The notes beneath the pieces were generated by a model. That model did not search any database. It saw only the letters and a list, made by a program, of their open reading frames with translations, and was not told where the DNA came from. Below, piece by piece: positions 17,980 to 26,295 of a stretch of 64,000 nt of DNA. Position numbers and translations under genes: made by a program. The stretch covers positions 2,666,001-2,730,000 of the forward strand of contig NZ_CP158374.1 in NCBI RefSeq assembly GCF_040267705.1. Reading direction: 5' to 3'. Position 1 is the stretch's first letter; every line of letters begins with the position of its first letter. Source of the stretch: Agromyces sp. G08B096 (GTDB taxonomy: Bacteria; Actinomycetota; Actinomycetes; Actinomycetales; Microbacteriaceae).

Positions 17980-19209
17980 TCAGCCGGGCAGGCCGATGAC
18001 CTCGACCGCGCGCCCATCCACCGCTTCGGCGCCGAGCCCGTCCGCGTCGTCGGTGACGACGACGATCCGATCGCCCGACACCCAGCCGCGCCACCAGGCG
18101 TCGGGGTTCGCGAGCCGAACCTCGTCGGGACGCAGCCGCGCGCGGTCCGCGGTCAGCGGCTTCACGCGGGACATCCAGTCGGCGACCCCCTCGAGGGTGC
18201 GTCGCTGCACGTCGGGAATGCGACCGGATGCCTCGGGCCCGACGTTCAGCAGCAGCCGGCCGCCGCGGGAGACGACGTCGGCGTAGAGCCGGGCGAGCTC
18301 GTCGGGGGTCATGGTGAGCGAGGCGTCCTCGACGCGGTTGTGGCCGAACGAGTAGCCGAGGCCCCGGCAGTGCTCCCAGCCGTCGCCCGTCTCGTTGTCG
18401 GTGTCGTGCGCGTACTCGCTCGTGGCGTAGTCGCCGACGGGCGCACCCCAGCGGTCGTTGACGATGCCGTCCGGCACCCGCGAGCGGTAGCGCTCGAGCA
18501 GCGCGGAGATCGAGAACGGGCCGTCCGCCTTGCCGGCGTCGGGCCAGTCGATGTCGTTCCAGAGCACCGACGGCGCGTACCGGTCGACGAGGTCGGCGAC
18601 CTGCCGCCAGGCGTAGGCGGCGTATGCCTCGTCGACGGGACGCGCGCCGAGCATCTCCTCGGTCGACGCGACGGGCGGCTGCTCGCGGAAGCCCCAGTCG
18701 AGCCCGCCGGAGTAGTAGACGCCGAACCGCACGCCCTCCGCCCGAACGGCCGCCGCGAGATCGCCGACGAGGTCGCGGCGGGGGCCGCGCGCCACGGTCG
18801 TCCGGTCGCCCGCACCCGGCGCATCCCAGAGGGCGATGCCGTCGTGGTGCTTCGTGGTGGGCACGACGTAGTCGGCGCCCACGGCGGCGAACAGGCGCGC
18901 CCAGTCGGCCGGGTCGAACGACTCGGCGCGCCAGTCGTCGAGGAACGCGTCGTAGGGCCGGTCGCCGTACGTGCGCGCGTGGTGCTCGGCGGCCGGTGAG
19001 CCCTCGAGCCGGATGGTGTTCGCGTACCACTCGGCGTAGGCGTTGTGCCGGTACCACTGGTCGTCGGGGACCGTGCCGAGCGCACCAGTCGGCTCGGCCC
19101 AGGCGGGTACCGAGTAGGCGCCCCAGTGCACGAAGATGCCGAGGGTCGCCTCCTTCGCCCAGGCCGGGAGCGGGCGGCGCAGCACGTCGTCGCGGGTGGC
19201 GGTGGTCAC
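17980..19209 (-). CDS. Alpha-L-fucosidase, GH29 family
   Basis: The 409-residue enzyme has the GH29 catalytic barrel and a short C-terminal beta part. Key sites are H28 in GIFVHWGAYSVPAW, H121-H122 in TKHHDGIALWD, and the likely nucleophile D219 in SVLWNDIDWPDAG. GGRLLLNVGPEASGRIP is the typical end of the barrel. It releases alpha-L-fucose from oligosaccharides and, without a signal peptide, is probably intracellular. GTG at 19207-19209 overlaps the upstream YesL-like gene stop by 4 bp, which fixes the start. It is the last gene of an ABC-importer operon, suggesting the importer brings in fucosylated oligosaccharides. Confidence 0.93.
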   Translation of the reverse strand: MTTATRDDVLRRPLPAWAKEATLGIFVHWGAYSVPAWAEPTGALGTVPDDQWYRHNAYAEWYANTIRLEGSPAAEHHARTYGDRPYDAFLDDWRAESFDPADWARLFAAVGADYVVPTTKHHDGIALWDAPGAGDRTTVARGPRRDLVGDLAAAVRAEGVRFGVYYSGGLDWGFREQPPVASTEEMLGARPVDEAYAAYAWRQVADLVDRYAPSVLWNDIDWPDAGKADGPFSISALLERYRSRVPDGIVNDRWGAPVGDYATSEYAHDTDNETGDGWEHCRGLGYSFGHNRVEDASLTMTPDELARLYADVVSRGGRLLLNVGPEASGRIPDVQRRTLEGVADWMSRVKPLTADRARLRPDEVRLANPDAWWRGWVSGDRIVVVTDDADGLGAEAVDGRAVEVIGLPG

Positions 19210-19865
19210 TGGGTCTCCTGTCGGCGGGACGGTCGTTCGGGCACGGCGAAGATCGCGAGCGTGACGCAGCCGAGCGCGGGGACGATGAGCGGGACGAGCT
19301 GCCAGGTGACGACGCCCGCGAACCCGGCGGCGGAGAGCAGGTAGGCGGCGCCGGCGGGGTCCGAGCGCCAGGCCGCCGGCACGCCCCGGACGGCGGCCGG
19401 CCAGCCGGTCTCGGGCGACCAGCGCCCCGCGGCCGTCGCCAGCGCCGTCGCCACGATCGCCAGTCCGAGCCAGCCGACGACCGCGATCGCGCCCCCGCCG
19501 GGCAGCGACCCGGTCGCCGCGAGCACGAGGTCGAGCATCAGCACGGCGGCTGCCCCGACGGATGCCGCGCCCACGACGAGCCCGCCGGGCAGCGCACGAC
19601 GCAGGTCGCCCCAGAACGTGCCGAGGCCGGAGCCTTCGGCCCGGAGGAACCGGCCGAGGTGGCGCACCCCGGCCGCGAGCGCGGCGGGCAGCGTCAGGAG
19701 CGGCAGCGAGACGAGCGTGACGAGCACGCCGACGAGCAGCACCTCGCCGAGCAGCCCGAAGGCGCTCGTCGCCCCGGGGAAGCGGGCCGGCGGCGCGTCC
19801 GAGCGCACCGGACCCATGCCCGACCGGTCGGCCCGGCGCGCGGCGCGATCGCTCGGCTGCGGCAT
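19206..19865 (-). CDS. YesL-like (DUF624) membrane protein
   Basis: This 219-residue protein has about five hydrophobic segments in two groups (LLGEVLLVGVLVTLVSLPLL, GLVVGAASVGAAAVLMLDLV, IAVVGWLGLAIVATALATAA, YLLSAAGFAGVVTWQLVPLIV), consistent with DUF624/YesL proteins often found beside sugar ABC permeases. The function of the family is unknown. It lies 4 bp after the preceding permease and overlaps the fucosidase by 4 bp, so it is firmly part of the operon. Confidence 0.75.
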   Translation of the reverse strand: MPQPSDRAARRADRSGMGPVRSDAPPARFPGATSAFGLLGEVLLVGVLVTLVSLPLLTLPAALAAGVRHLGRFLRAEGSGLGTFWGDLRRALPGGLVVGAASVGAAAVLMLDLVLAATGSLPGGGAIAVVGWLGLAIVATALATAAGRWSPETGWPAAVRGVPAAWRSDPAGAAYLLSAAGFAGVVTWQLVPLIVPALGCVTLAIFAVPERPSRRQETQ

Positions 19866-19869
19866 CCGC

Positions 19870-20805
19870 TCAGCCCTTCAGTCCCTGGGTGGCGACGCCG
19901 TCGACCAGGAAGCGCTGGAACACGATGAAGAAGATGAGGATCGGCAGCAGCGCGAGGAACGACACCGCGACGGTGGCCCCGTAGTCGGACGTCGAGGTCT
20001 GATCGTTGTACAGCCGCAGCGCGATCGGCAGCGGGTACTCCTCGGGGGTGTTGATGTACAGCAGCGGGCCGAGGAAGTCGTTCCACGTCCAGATGAACGT
20101 GAAGATGGCGCTCGTGATGAGGGCCGGCTTGATGAGCGGCAGCATGATCGAGAAGAAGATGCGGATGTGTCCGGCCCCGTCGATGCGCGCCGCCTCGTCC
20201 ATATCGCGCGGGATGTTGCGGATGAACTGCACGATGAGGAAGACGAAGAACGCCTCGGTCGCGAGGAACTTCGGCAGGATCAGCGGCCAGTACGTGTCGA
20301 CCAGCTCGAGCTTATTGAACATGATGTACTGCGGGATGATGATCACGTGGAACGGCAGCAGCAGCGTTCCGATCATCGCCGCGAACAGGATGCCCACCCC
20401 GCGGAACTTGATCCGCGCGAAGGCGTAGGCCGCCATCGCCGACGACGCGAGCGTGCCGATCACGGCCATCACCGCGATGAACAGCGAGTTCGCGAAGAAG
20501 CGCCAGAGCGGGGTGCCGGCGATGCCCTCGACGACCTTCACGAAGTTGTCGAAGGTCGGGTTCTCGGGCAGCAGGCCGGGATTCTGGCCGAACTCGCTCG
20601 ACGGCTTGAAGGTCGCGAACACCAGCCAGACCAGCGGGTACAGCACGATCGCGGTGAGCGCGAGCAGCACGACGAACCAGACGATCGTGTTCACGGTCTT
20701 CCGCTTGATGCGGCGCCGTCCGTCGGCGCCGCGCCGCGCCGCGCCCGTCTCGGTCTCGACCTCGAGCATCGCGGCCCGGTCGGCTTCGAACGTGGAGGTG
20801 GTCAT
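19870..20805 (-). CDS. Sugar ABC transporter permease (MalG type)
   Basis: The 311-residue permease begins at ATG 20803-20805, overlapping the stop of the upstream permease (ATGA). A 35-residue cytoplasmic head is followed by six membrane helices; the EAA loop reads EAARIDGAGHIRIFFSIMLPLIKP. FIWTWNDFLGPLLYINTPEEYP is typical of MalG-type subunits. It pairs with the permease encoded at 20802-21815. Confidence 0.95.
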   Translation of the reverse strand: MTTSTFEADRAAMLEVETETGAARRGADGRRRIKRKTVNTIVWFVVLLALTAIVLYPLVWLVFATFKPSSEFGQNPGLLPENPTFDNFVKVVEGIAGTPLWRFFANSLFIAVMAVIGTLASSAMAAYAFARIKFRGVGILFAAMIGTLLLPFHVIIIPQYIMFNKLELVDTYWPLILPKFLATEAFFVFLIVQFIRNIPRDMDEAARIDGAGHIRIFFSIMLPLIKPALITSAIFTFIWTWNDFLGPLLYINTPEEYPLPIALRLYNDQTSTSDYGATVAVSFLALLPILIFFIVFQRFLVDGVATQGLKG

Positions 20806-21815
20806 CGGTTCTCTCCCGCGTAGTGGACCCAGCTCTTCGACGTCTTGAACAGGATGAGGGCGATGATCGCGACGACCACCACGAGCACCCAGGCCATGGC
20901 GGAGGCGTACCCCATCTGCAGGTCGGCGAAGCCGCGCTTGTAGAGGTAGACGGTGTAGAAATTCGTCATGCCGGCGGGCCCGCCGGTGCCGTTGGAGATG
21001 ATGTACGCCGACGCGAAGACCTGGAATGCGTTGATGAGCTCGAGCAGCAGGTTGAAGAAGATCACCGACGAGAGCATCGGGAAGGTCACCGAGCGGAACT
21101 TGCGGAACGGTCCGGCGCCGTCGACCTCGGCCGCCTCGTACAGCTCCTTCGGCACCTGCTTGAGGCCCGCGAGGAAGATGACCATGGGTGCGCCGAACTG
21201 CCAGACGGCCAGGAGGATCATCATGGGGATGACGAGGGCGACGTTGCCGACCCATCCCCCGAGGTCGATGCCGAAGAAGCTCAGCGACGTGTCGACCGGA
21301 CCGTCGGTGGAGAACATCGCACGCCACACGATCGCGACCGACACGGAGGCGCCGATGAGCGAGGGCGCGTAGAAGGCGGAGCGGAAGAAGCCCGACCCGC
21401 GGTCGCGATAGTTCAGCAGCATCGCCACGCCGAGGGCGGCGGCGAGCTTGATCGGAGTGCCGACCAGGACGTAGACGAGCGTGATCTGCACCGACTGCAG
21501 GTACTGCGGGTCTTCGGTGAACATCCGCACGAAGTTGTCGAGGCCGACCCACTCGGGGTCTTTGAAGAGGTTGTACTTCGTGAAGGCGAGGTAGAGCGAG
21601 TAGATCATCGGGCCGAGCGTGAGCCCGAGGAAGCCGATGAGCCAGGGCACGAGGAAGCCGTACCCGGCGAGGGCTTCGCGTCGATCGGCGCTGCGTCGTC
21701 CCGGGCTCGCGACGGGGCCGCGACCCCGTTCGGCTCGGCGCAGCTCGCGTCGCAGCGCCTTCTGGTCGGCTCCCGCCGTGACGATGGATCGGGTGCTGGT
21801 GCTGGTGGTGCTCAT
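20802..21815 (-). CDS. Sugar ABC transporter permease (MalF type)
   Basis: The 337-residue permease has a basic cytoplasmic N-terminus (LRRELRRAERGRG) and six to seven membrane helices. Its EAA motif EAAEVDGAGPFRKFRSVTFP and the segment AFQVFASAYIISNGTGGP are typical of carbohydrate-uptake-1 permeases. It is the second gene of the operon, 78 bp after the binding-protein gene; that gap holds a strong hairpin. Confidence 0.95.
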   Translation of the reverse strand: MSTTSTSTRSIVTAGADQKALRRELRRAERGRGPVASPGRRSADRREALAGYGFLVPWLIGFLGLTLGPMIYSLYLAFTKYNLFKDPEWVGLDNFVRMFTEDPQYLQSVQITLVYVLVGTPIKLAAALGVAMLLNYRDRGSGFFRSAFYAPSLIGASVSVAIVWRAMFSTDGPVDTSLSFFGIDLGGWVGNVALVIPMMILLAVWQFGAPMVIFLAGLKQVPKELYEAAEVDGAGPFRKFRSVTFPMLSSVIFFNLLLELINAFQVFASAYIISNGTGGPAGMTNFYTVYLYKRGFADLQMGYASAMAWVLVVVVAIIALILFKTSKSWVHYAGENR

Positions 21816-21843
21816 GTGGGTCTCCCGGCTCCTGCTGAGCGTA

Positions 21844-21875
21844 CCGGGGCCCGGCCCTGCCTGGCCGGGCCCCGG
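21844..21875. terminator. Perfect 13-bp hairpin between binding-protein and permease genes
   Basis: CCGGGGCCCGGCC (21844-21856) and its exact complement (21863-21875) flank the loop CTGCCT. As in the other ABC operon (10373-10401), it follows the binding-protein gene and precedes the permeases, consistent with partial termination or 3' protection of the binding-protein message. Confidence 0.65.
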
Positions 21876-21893
21876 GTGGTGCTGGTCGAGCGC

Positions 21894-23213
21894 CTACTGG
21901 TTGAGGACGACGTCCATCTCGTTGAAGAACTGCTCGACGGCCTCGTCGACGGTCAGGGTGCCGTAGCCGAGCTCCTGTCCGATCTGGCGGAACTTCTCCT
22001 CGAGGGTGCCGTAGCCGACGATCGGCACGGGCGGCGCGTCGCCGAGGCGGTCCTCGATGGATGCCTCGTAGTCGGCGATCTGCTGGCTCAGCGGGTCGAG
22101 GTCCGCGCCCTCGAGCGCGGTCTCCGAGGCGGGCAGGCCGCGGTTGGTGCCGAACGCCTCACCCGACGCGGGCGAGTTGACGAGGAAGTTCACGAGCGTC
22201 GCCGCGGCCTCGGGGTGCTCGGTCTTCGCGGAGATCGAGTGCAGCATCGACGGCTTGAGGTAGAGGTCCTTCGCGCCCTCCTCGGTGACCGGCGGCTCGA
22301 CGAGACCGAGTTCGGTGAAGTCCGCGCCCAGGTTGCCGAGGTAGCCGGCGCCGAAGTTGTCCCACGTGAGTTCGCTCGCGGTCAGCGCCGAGTCGAAGCC
22401 GGAGAGCGGGTAGATCTCCTCGAGGCGCTGCTGGCCGATGACGGTGCCGTCGGTGCGGATGCCCTCGCCCTGCTCCCAGAACGCCGCGAGGTCGTCCTCG
22501 GTGAAGTTGGGCTCGCCGTCCTCGGTGAAGAGGTCTTCGCCCTTGGCGCGCTGCTGGATCTCGAAGTTCTGGATGCGGCCGGTCCAGTCGGTGCCGCCCC
22601 AGAGCTCGATGCCCTTCGCGGCCGCCGCGTCGGTGACCTCCTTCATCCAGGCGTCGTAGTCCTCCCAGTCGCCGCCGGCGAACTCCTCGACGCCCGCCTG
22701 CTCCAGGAGCTTGGGGTTGGTGTAGAGGCCCCACGCGTTGGTCGAGGTCGGGATGCCGGTGGTCTCGCCGCCGACGACGCCGATGTCGAGGATGTTCTGC
22801 GCCAGCGGCTCGGTGTCGATGATGTTGCCGAGGTAGGGCTCGAGGCCGAGCAGGAGCCCGTTCTCGGAGTACTGGCGCAGGTAGGAGTAGTCGAACTGCA
22901 TGACGTCGGGCAGCCCGCCACCGGCCGCCTCCGTCTGGCGCTTCTCCCAGTACTCGGGGAAGGCCAGGAAGGAGGTCTGCACCGTGATGTTCGGGTACTC
23001 CTCGTTGAACGCCGCGATGGCCGCGTCGTAGAGCTCGGCGCGCACGTCGTTGCCCCAGAACGTGAGGGTCAGCGTGACCTTCTCGTCGGGGTCGAAGCTG
23101 GGGGCCGCGTCGCTGCCGCCGCCTCCGACGGAGCATGCGGTGAGTGCGAGCGCGGCGCCGGCCGCGAGGGCCATGGCCGCGACGCCTGCACGGCGCCTGC
23201 GAATATCGAACAT
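21894..23213 (-). CDS. Sugar ABC transporter substrate-binding lipoprotein
   Basis: The 439-residue extracellular solute-binding protein starts with a lipoprotein signal: basic MFDIRRRRAG, a hydrophobic core and lipobox LTAC (Cys about 27), followed by a Gly/Ser linker. The body shows the family-1 pattern: VTLTLTFWGNDVRAELYDAA, FNEEYPNITV, PDVMQFDYSYLRQYSENGLL, GIPTSTNAWGLYTNPKLLEQAG and ISAKTEHPEAAATLVNFLVN. It captures an oligosaccharide outside the membrane for the two permeases downstream. ATG at 23211-23213 has a GGAGGA site. Two palindromes lie in the 130 bp upstream. Confidence 0.95.
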   Translation of the reverse strand: MFDIRRRRAGVAAMALAAGAALALTACSVGGGGSDAAPSFDPDEKVTLTLTFWGNDVRAELYDAAIAAFNEEYPNITVQTSFLAFPEYWEKRQTEAAGGGLPDVMQFDYSYLRQYSENGLLLGLEPYLGNIIDTEPLAQNILDIGVVGGETTGIPTSTNAWGLYTNPKLLEQAGVEEFAGGDWEDYDAWMKEVTDAAAAKGIELWGGTDWTGRIQNFEIQQRAKGEDLFTEDGEPNFTEDDLAAFWEQGEGIRTDGTVIGQQRLEEIYPLSGFDSALTASELTWDNFGAGYLGNLGADFTELGLVEPPVTEEGAKDLYLKPSMLHSISAKTEHPEAAATLVNFLVNSPASGEAFGTNRGLPASETALEGADLDPLSQQIADYEASIEDRLGDAPPVPIVGYGTLEEKFRQIGQELGYGTLTVDEAVEQFFNEMDVVLNQ

Positions 23214-23269
23214 CGTTGTCCTCCCGGAAACGTCTCTGTCTCTGCCTGGTGCTGGGTGGGGCTTGCACT

Positions 23270-23286
23270 TGGGAAAGCGCTTCCCA
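23270..23286. promoter_or_regulatory. LacI-type operator upstream of the fucosidase/ABC operon
   Basis: TGGGAAAGCGCTTCCCA is an almost perfect 17-bp palindrome with a central CG, 57 bp upstream of the binding-protein ATG. This is the classic LacI/GalR-family operator form. Confidence 0.75.
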
Positions 23287-23318
23287 CACGGTAGCCCACC
23301 GATCCGACTCGGTCAATC

Positions 23319-23338
23319 TGAAACGCAAAATCGTTTCA
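23319..23338. promoter_or_regulatory. Second palindrome upstream of the fucosidase/ABC operon
   Basis: TGAAACG (23319-23325) and CGTTTCA (23332-23338) form a perfect 7-bp inverted repeat with a 6-base AT-rich centre. It could be a second regulator's site; it abuts the 3' end of the GH43-like gene. Confidence 0.45.
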
Positions 23339-23346
23339 ACGACGCG

Positions 23347-24423
23347 TCACGATTGGGTCACGTGCCCGGCCGCCGCCTTGCCGGTCGGGCCGGGCGGCTC
23401 GGTCACCCCGCCCGACCGGCGGCCAACGAGCACGCCGTCGACGACGTCGAGCCGGGCGAGGTGCACCGCGCTCACGCGCGACGCCCGGCCCGGCTCCGAA
23501 CCGAGCTCCGAGCCGTCCCACCAGGGATGCGTGAAGTAGTACAGACGCGCTCGATCGCCCTCCACCACGACGTCGCCATGCCGGCCGAACGTGCGATCCT
23601 CCCGATGCGCGCCCGGGCGGGCGAGGATCACGTCGTCGGCCCCGCCCTGACGGGTCCACGCGATCGCGTCCGCCGAGCGGTGCACCGCCATCCCGCGCCA
23701 CTCGTCGACGAGCATCCACCACCACCCGCCGAGCTCGAACACGTTCGGGCCCTCGTGCGGGCGCCCGGCGATCACGCGCCCCTCGACCCGCCACGACGCC
23801 AGATCGTCGCTCACGGCCGACCACGTCATCGACCCGTCCGCCTCGTCCTTGTACCAGAGCCGCCACCGGCCGTCTGGGCAGCGGGCGACGCACGCATCGA
23901 TGACCCGGTCGCTCGAGAGCGCCAGGTCGCCGACCGCGTGCCACCGGCGCAGGTCGTCGCTCACGTACTCGCGGATCGCCCTCGGATGCCCCGGCCAGGC
24001 GTCGGGCACGCCGCGCACCACGGTGAGGTACATCCGGTACCGGGCGCCATCCCAGACGACCTCCGGCGCCCAGTGCGTATGCGGACCCGGGCCGTCCCCT
24101 GGCACGTCGAGCCCGTCGAGCACGCCGTCGTAGCGCCACGCGAGCCCGTCGTCCGACCGGGCCACCGCGATCCGGCTGCCGTGCACCCAGGCGACCCCTT
24201 CGGCTTCCACCTGTGCGCGGCGCTGCGTGGTGAACATCCACCACTCCCCCGTCGTCCGGTGCCGGATGACGGTCGGGTCGGCCGCGCCGTCGGTGACGGG
24301 GTCGTGGTACGGCTCCGGCCAGGGCAGCTGAGCCTCGGAGTCGGCCACGAGCAAGTCGCGCGCGACCGGGCCGGTCTCGGCGGGGTCGCGCTCGTCCGGG
24401 CCGGTCTCGCCGGGGTCGACCAC
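23347..24423 (-). CDS. GH43-like five-bladed-propeller glycosidase
   Basis: The 358-residue protein has the repeating strand pattern of GH43/GH62/GH32-type propellers: HDPVTDGAADPTVIRHRTTG (first blade with the conserved early Asp), EWWMFTTQRRA, HWAPEVVWDGARYRMYLTVV (Glu of 'APEv'), VIDACVARCPDGRWRLWYKDE, HEGPNVFELGGWWWMLVDEW (Glu of 'hEGPn') and YYFTHPWW. These acids sit where GH43 catalytic residues are expected, though relatives outside defined subfamilies are common. GTG 24423 is the first start, seven bases after the oxidoreductase stop; the first 25 residues are low complexity, so a slightly later start is possible. No signal peptide. Last gene of the leftward operon. Confidence 0.7.
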   Translation of the reverse strand: MVDPGETGPDERDPAETGPVARDLLVADSEAQLPWPEPYHDPVTDGAADPTVIRHRTTGEWWMFTTQRRAQVEAEGVAWVHGSRIAVARSDDGLAWRYDGVLDGLDVPGDGPGPHTHWAPEVVWDGARYRMYLTVVRGVPDAWPGHPRAIREYVSDDLRRWHAVGDLALSSDRVIDACVARCPDGRWRLWYKDEADGSMTWSAVSDDLASWRVEGRVIAGRPHEGPNVFELGGWWWMLVDEWRGMAVHRSADAIAWTRQGGADDVILARPGAHREDRTFGRHGDVVVEGDRARLYYFTHPWWDGSELGSEPGRASRVSAVHLARLDVVDGVLVGRRSGGVTEPPGPTGKAAAGHVTQS

Positions 24424-24430
24424 GGCCCGG

Positions 24431-25528
24431 TCAGCCCCGGCCCGGGCGGCGCTCGATGACCGGCGCCTCGAGGCTGCGCCGACGGGCGGGGTCGGCGCGC
24501 AGCGTGTCCGGCGTCACCGCGGCGCCGGTCGCGGCCGACGAGGAGACGGCGGTCACGAGCTCGAACGAGCGCGCCGGGTCGGCCGCGACGAGCGGCAGCG
24601 GCGCGTCGGAGCGGAGCGCGTCGTACACCTCGCGGATGAATGGCACGTGTCCGCTGCCCTCCTCCCGGGCGGGCAGCGCCCAGGTCTCGGCCTCCGCCGC
24701 AGGCACGTGCGGCGCCGGCGTGATCCGCCAGTGCTCGTGCGCGTGACCGTAGAGGTGGTCGACCGTGATCGTCGCCCGCTCGGTGTCGATGCGGATCGAG
24801 CTGGTCTCGCGCGGGGAGACGGCGCTCGTGATCACCGACGCGACGGCGCCGTTCGCGAAGCCGATGACGGCCGTCGAGACGTCCTCCGTCTCCGTCTCGC
24901 GGCCGAGGCGCCACAGCCGGCCCTCGACGCTCGTCCAGTCGCCGAGGAGCCAGGCGAGCAGATCGATCTGGTGGATGCCGTGGCCGAGCGTCGGCCCGCC
25001 GCCCTCGGTCGCCCAGGATCCGCGCCACGGCACCTCGAAGTAGGCGTCGTCGCGGTACCACAGCGTCTGGCAGGTCGCGACGAGCGGGCGGCCGAAGGCG
25101 CCGTCGTCGAGCAGCCGGCGCACGTGCGCCGCCGCCGTCCCCGTGCGCTGCTGGAAGACGACCGCGAGGCGGCGACCCGCACGCTCCGCCGCCGAGAGCA
25201 TCTCGTCGAGCTCGTCGAGCGATCGTGCGGGCGGCTTCTCGACGATGACGTCGAGCCCGGCCTGGAGTGCGCGGATCGCCTGCTCGGCGTGCACACCCGG
25301 AGGCGTGCAGACATGCAGCACGTGCAGCGGCTCGGCGGCGAGGAGCGCCTCGAGGTCGTCGAAGACGACGGGCACGCCGTACCGCTCGGCGAACCGCTCG
25401 GCTGCCTGGGGGTCGCGGTCGACGACGGCGACGAGCTCGGCGTCGGGGTACGCCGCGATCGCCTCCGCGTGGGCGTGGGCGATCGCGCCGGTGCCGATGA
25501 TGGCGGCGCGCAGGAGCTGACGGGTCAC
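24431..25528 (-). CDS. Gfo/Idh/MocA-family sugar oxidoreductase
   Basis: The 365-residue protein has an N-terminal Rossmann fold (RAAIIGTGAIAHAHAEAI, residues 7-24) and the catalytic-domain lysine motif VIVEKPPARSLDEL (EKP, about residue 96), followed by the C-terminal alpha/beta substrate domain with GGGPTLGHGIHQIDLLAWLLGDW, where His-x2-Asp is the usual catalytic pair. It probably oxidises or epimerises a sugar or sugar acid with NAD(P). GTG at 25526-25528 overlaps the cupin stop by 4 bp and has an AGAGGA site. Substrate unknown. Confidence 0.92.
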   Translation of the reverse strand: MTRQLLRAAIIGTGAIAHAHAEAIAAYPDAELVAVVDRDPQAAERFAERYGVPVVFDDLEALLAAEPLHVLHVCTPPGVHAEQAIRALQAGLDVIVEKPPARSLDELDEMLSAAERAGRRLAVVFQQRTGTAAAHVRRLLDDGAFGRPLVATCQTLWYRDDAYFEVPWRGSWATEGGGPTLGHGIHQIDLLAWLLGDWTSVEGRLWRLGRETETEDVSTAVIGFANGAVASVITSAVSPRETSSIRIDTERATITVDHLYGHAHEHWRITPAPHVPAAEAETWALPAREEGSGHVPFIREVYDALRSDAPLPLVAADPARSFELVTAVSSSAATGAAVTPDTLRADPARRRSLEAPVIERRPGRG

Positions 25529-26295
25529 AGGGATGGTCCTCTCGGGGTCGGTGCCGGGTCGGCCTGGGGGGCCGGCTGCAGGGTGGACGTCGCCGGTTCG
25601 GCGACCGCACGCACGAGGCGGCCGCACATGCCGAGCGCAGCACTCGCGCCGGCGATGCGGACGCCGGCGTCGAAACCCGGCACCGCACCTCGGGCGAGTG
25701 TCGCGAGGCGCGCTCGGTCGTCGGCGACGACGGATGCCACGTCCCGGTCGAAGGCCTCGAGCCAGCCTCCTGCGGCCGGCGCCGACAGGGCCGCCGCACG
25801 CTCGAGCAGCCGCCGGTAGGAGCGCACGTCGCCGCGTTCGGCGGCGCGGCGCAGCTCGAGGAATCCCTCCACCGCGAGATCACGTCTTCGCCGCGCGGCG
25901 GTCTCGGGATCGAGCTCGGGCAGGCGGCGCGCGGCGTGGTACCGCTGCGGGTCGGCGAGCACCTCGTCGGGGAACGTGAGCACCGCATCGCCGGCCTCGG
26001 GCAGCCCGGCGTTCGACATCACCACGAAGGCCCGGAGCCCGCCGTCGTTCACGGCCCGGTGCACGGTTCCCGCGCCGAACCAGACCACCGAGCCCGCCTC
26101 GACCGGCCGCTCGTGGAACCCCTCCGCGTCGATCGAGTGCACGCGGCCCCGCCCGCCCGTCACAAGGTAGGCCTCCGCCGAGACGAGATGCAGGTGCGGG
26201 CTGCCGCCCGCGAGACCGTCGGGGGCCGCCGAGTCGTAGACCTCGAGCTCGCTCACCGACGTCGCCCCGGGGAAGCCGGGCAGCACCGCGCTCAT
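25525..26295 (-). CDS. Cupin-domain protein
   Basis: The 256-residue protein has a single cupin in residues 25-105: SPHLHLVSAEAYLVTGGRGRV gives the His-x-His and downstream Glu of a metal site, and GSVVWFGAGTVHRAVNDGG gives the second cupin motif with its His. The C-terminal half (about 140-225) is helical and Ala/Arg-rich without a recognised domain. It might be an isomerase, a dioxygenase-like enzyme or a sugar sensor. It overlaps both neighbours by 4 bp, so it is tightly coupled to the DUF6807 and oxidoreductase genes. Confidence 0.7.
   Translation of the reverse strand: MSAVLPGFPGATSVSELEVYDSAAPDGLAGGSPHLHLVSAEAYLVTGGRGRVHSIDAEGFHERPVEAGSVVWFGAGTVHRAVNDGGLRAFVVMSNAGLPEAGDAVLTFPDEVLADPQRYHAARRLPELDPETAARRRRDLAVEGFLELRRAAERGDVRSYRRLLERAAALSAPAAGGWLEAFDRDVASVVADDRARLATLARGAVPGFDAGVRIAGASAALGMCGRLVRAVAEPATSTLQPAPQADPAPTPRGPSL

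Noticed and set aside
20823-23294. An 823-codon plus-strand frame opposite the ABC operon
   Set aside because: The minus-strand ABC genes are unmistakable; the shadow has no recognisable domain.
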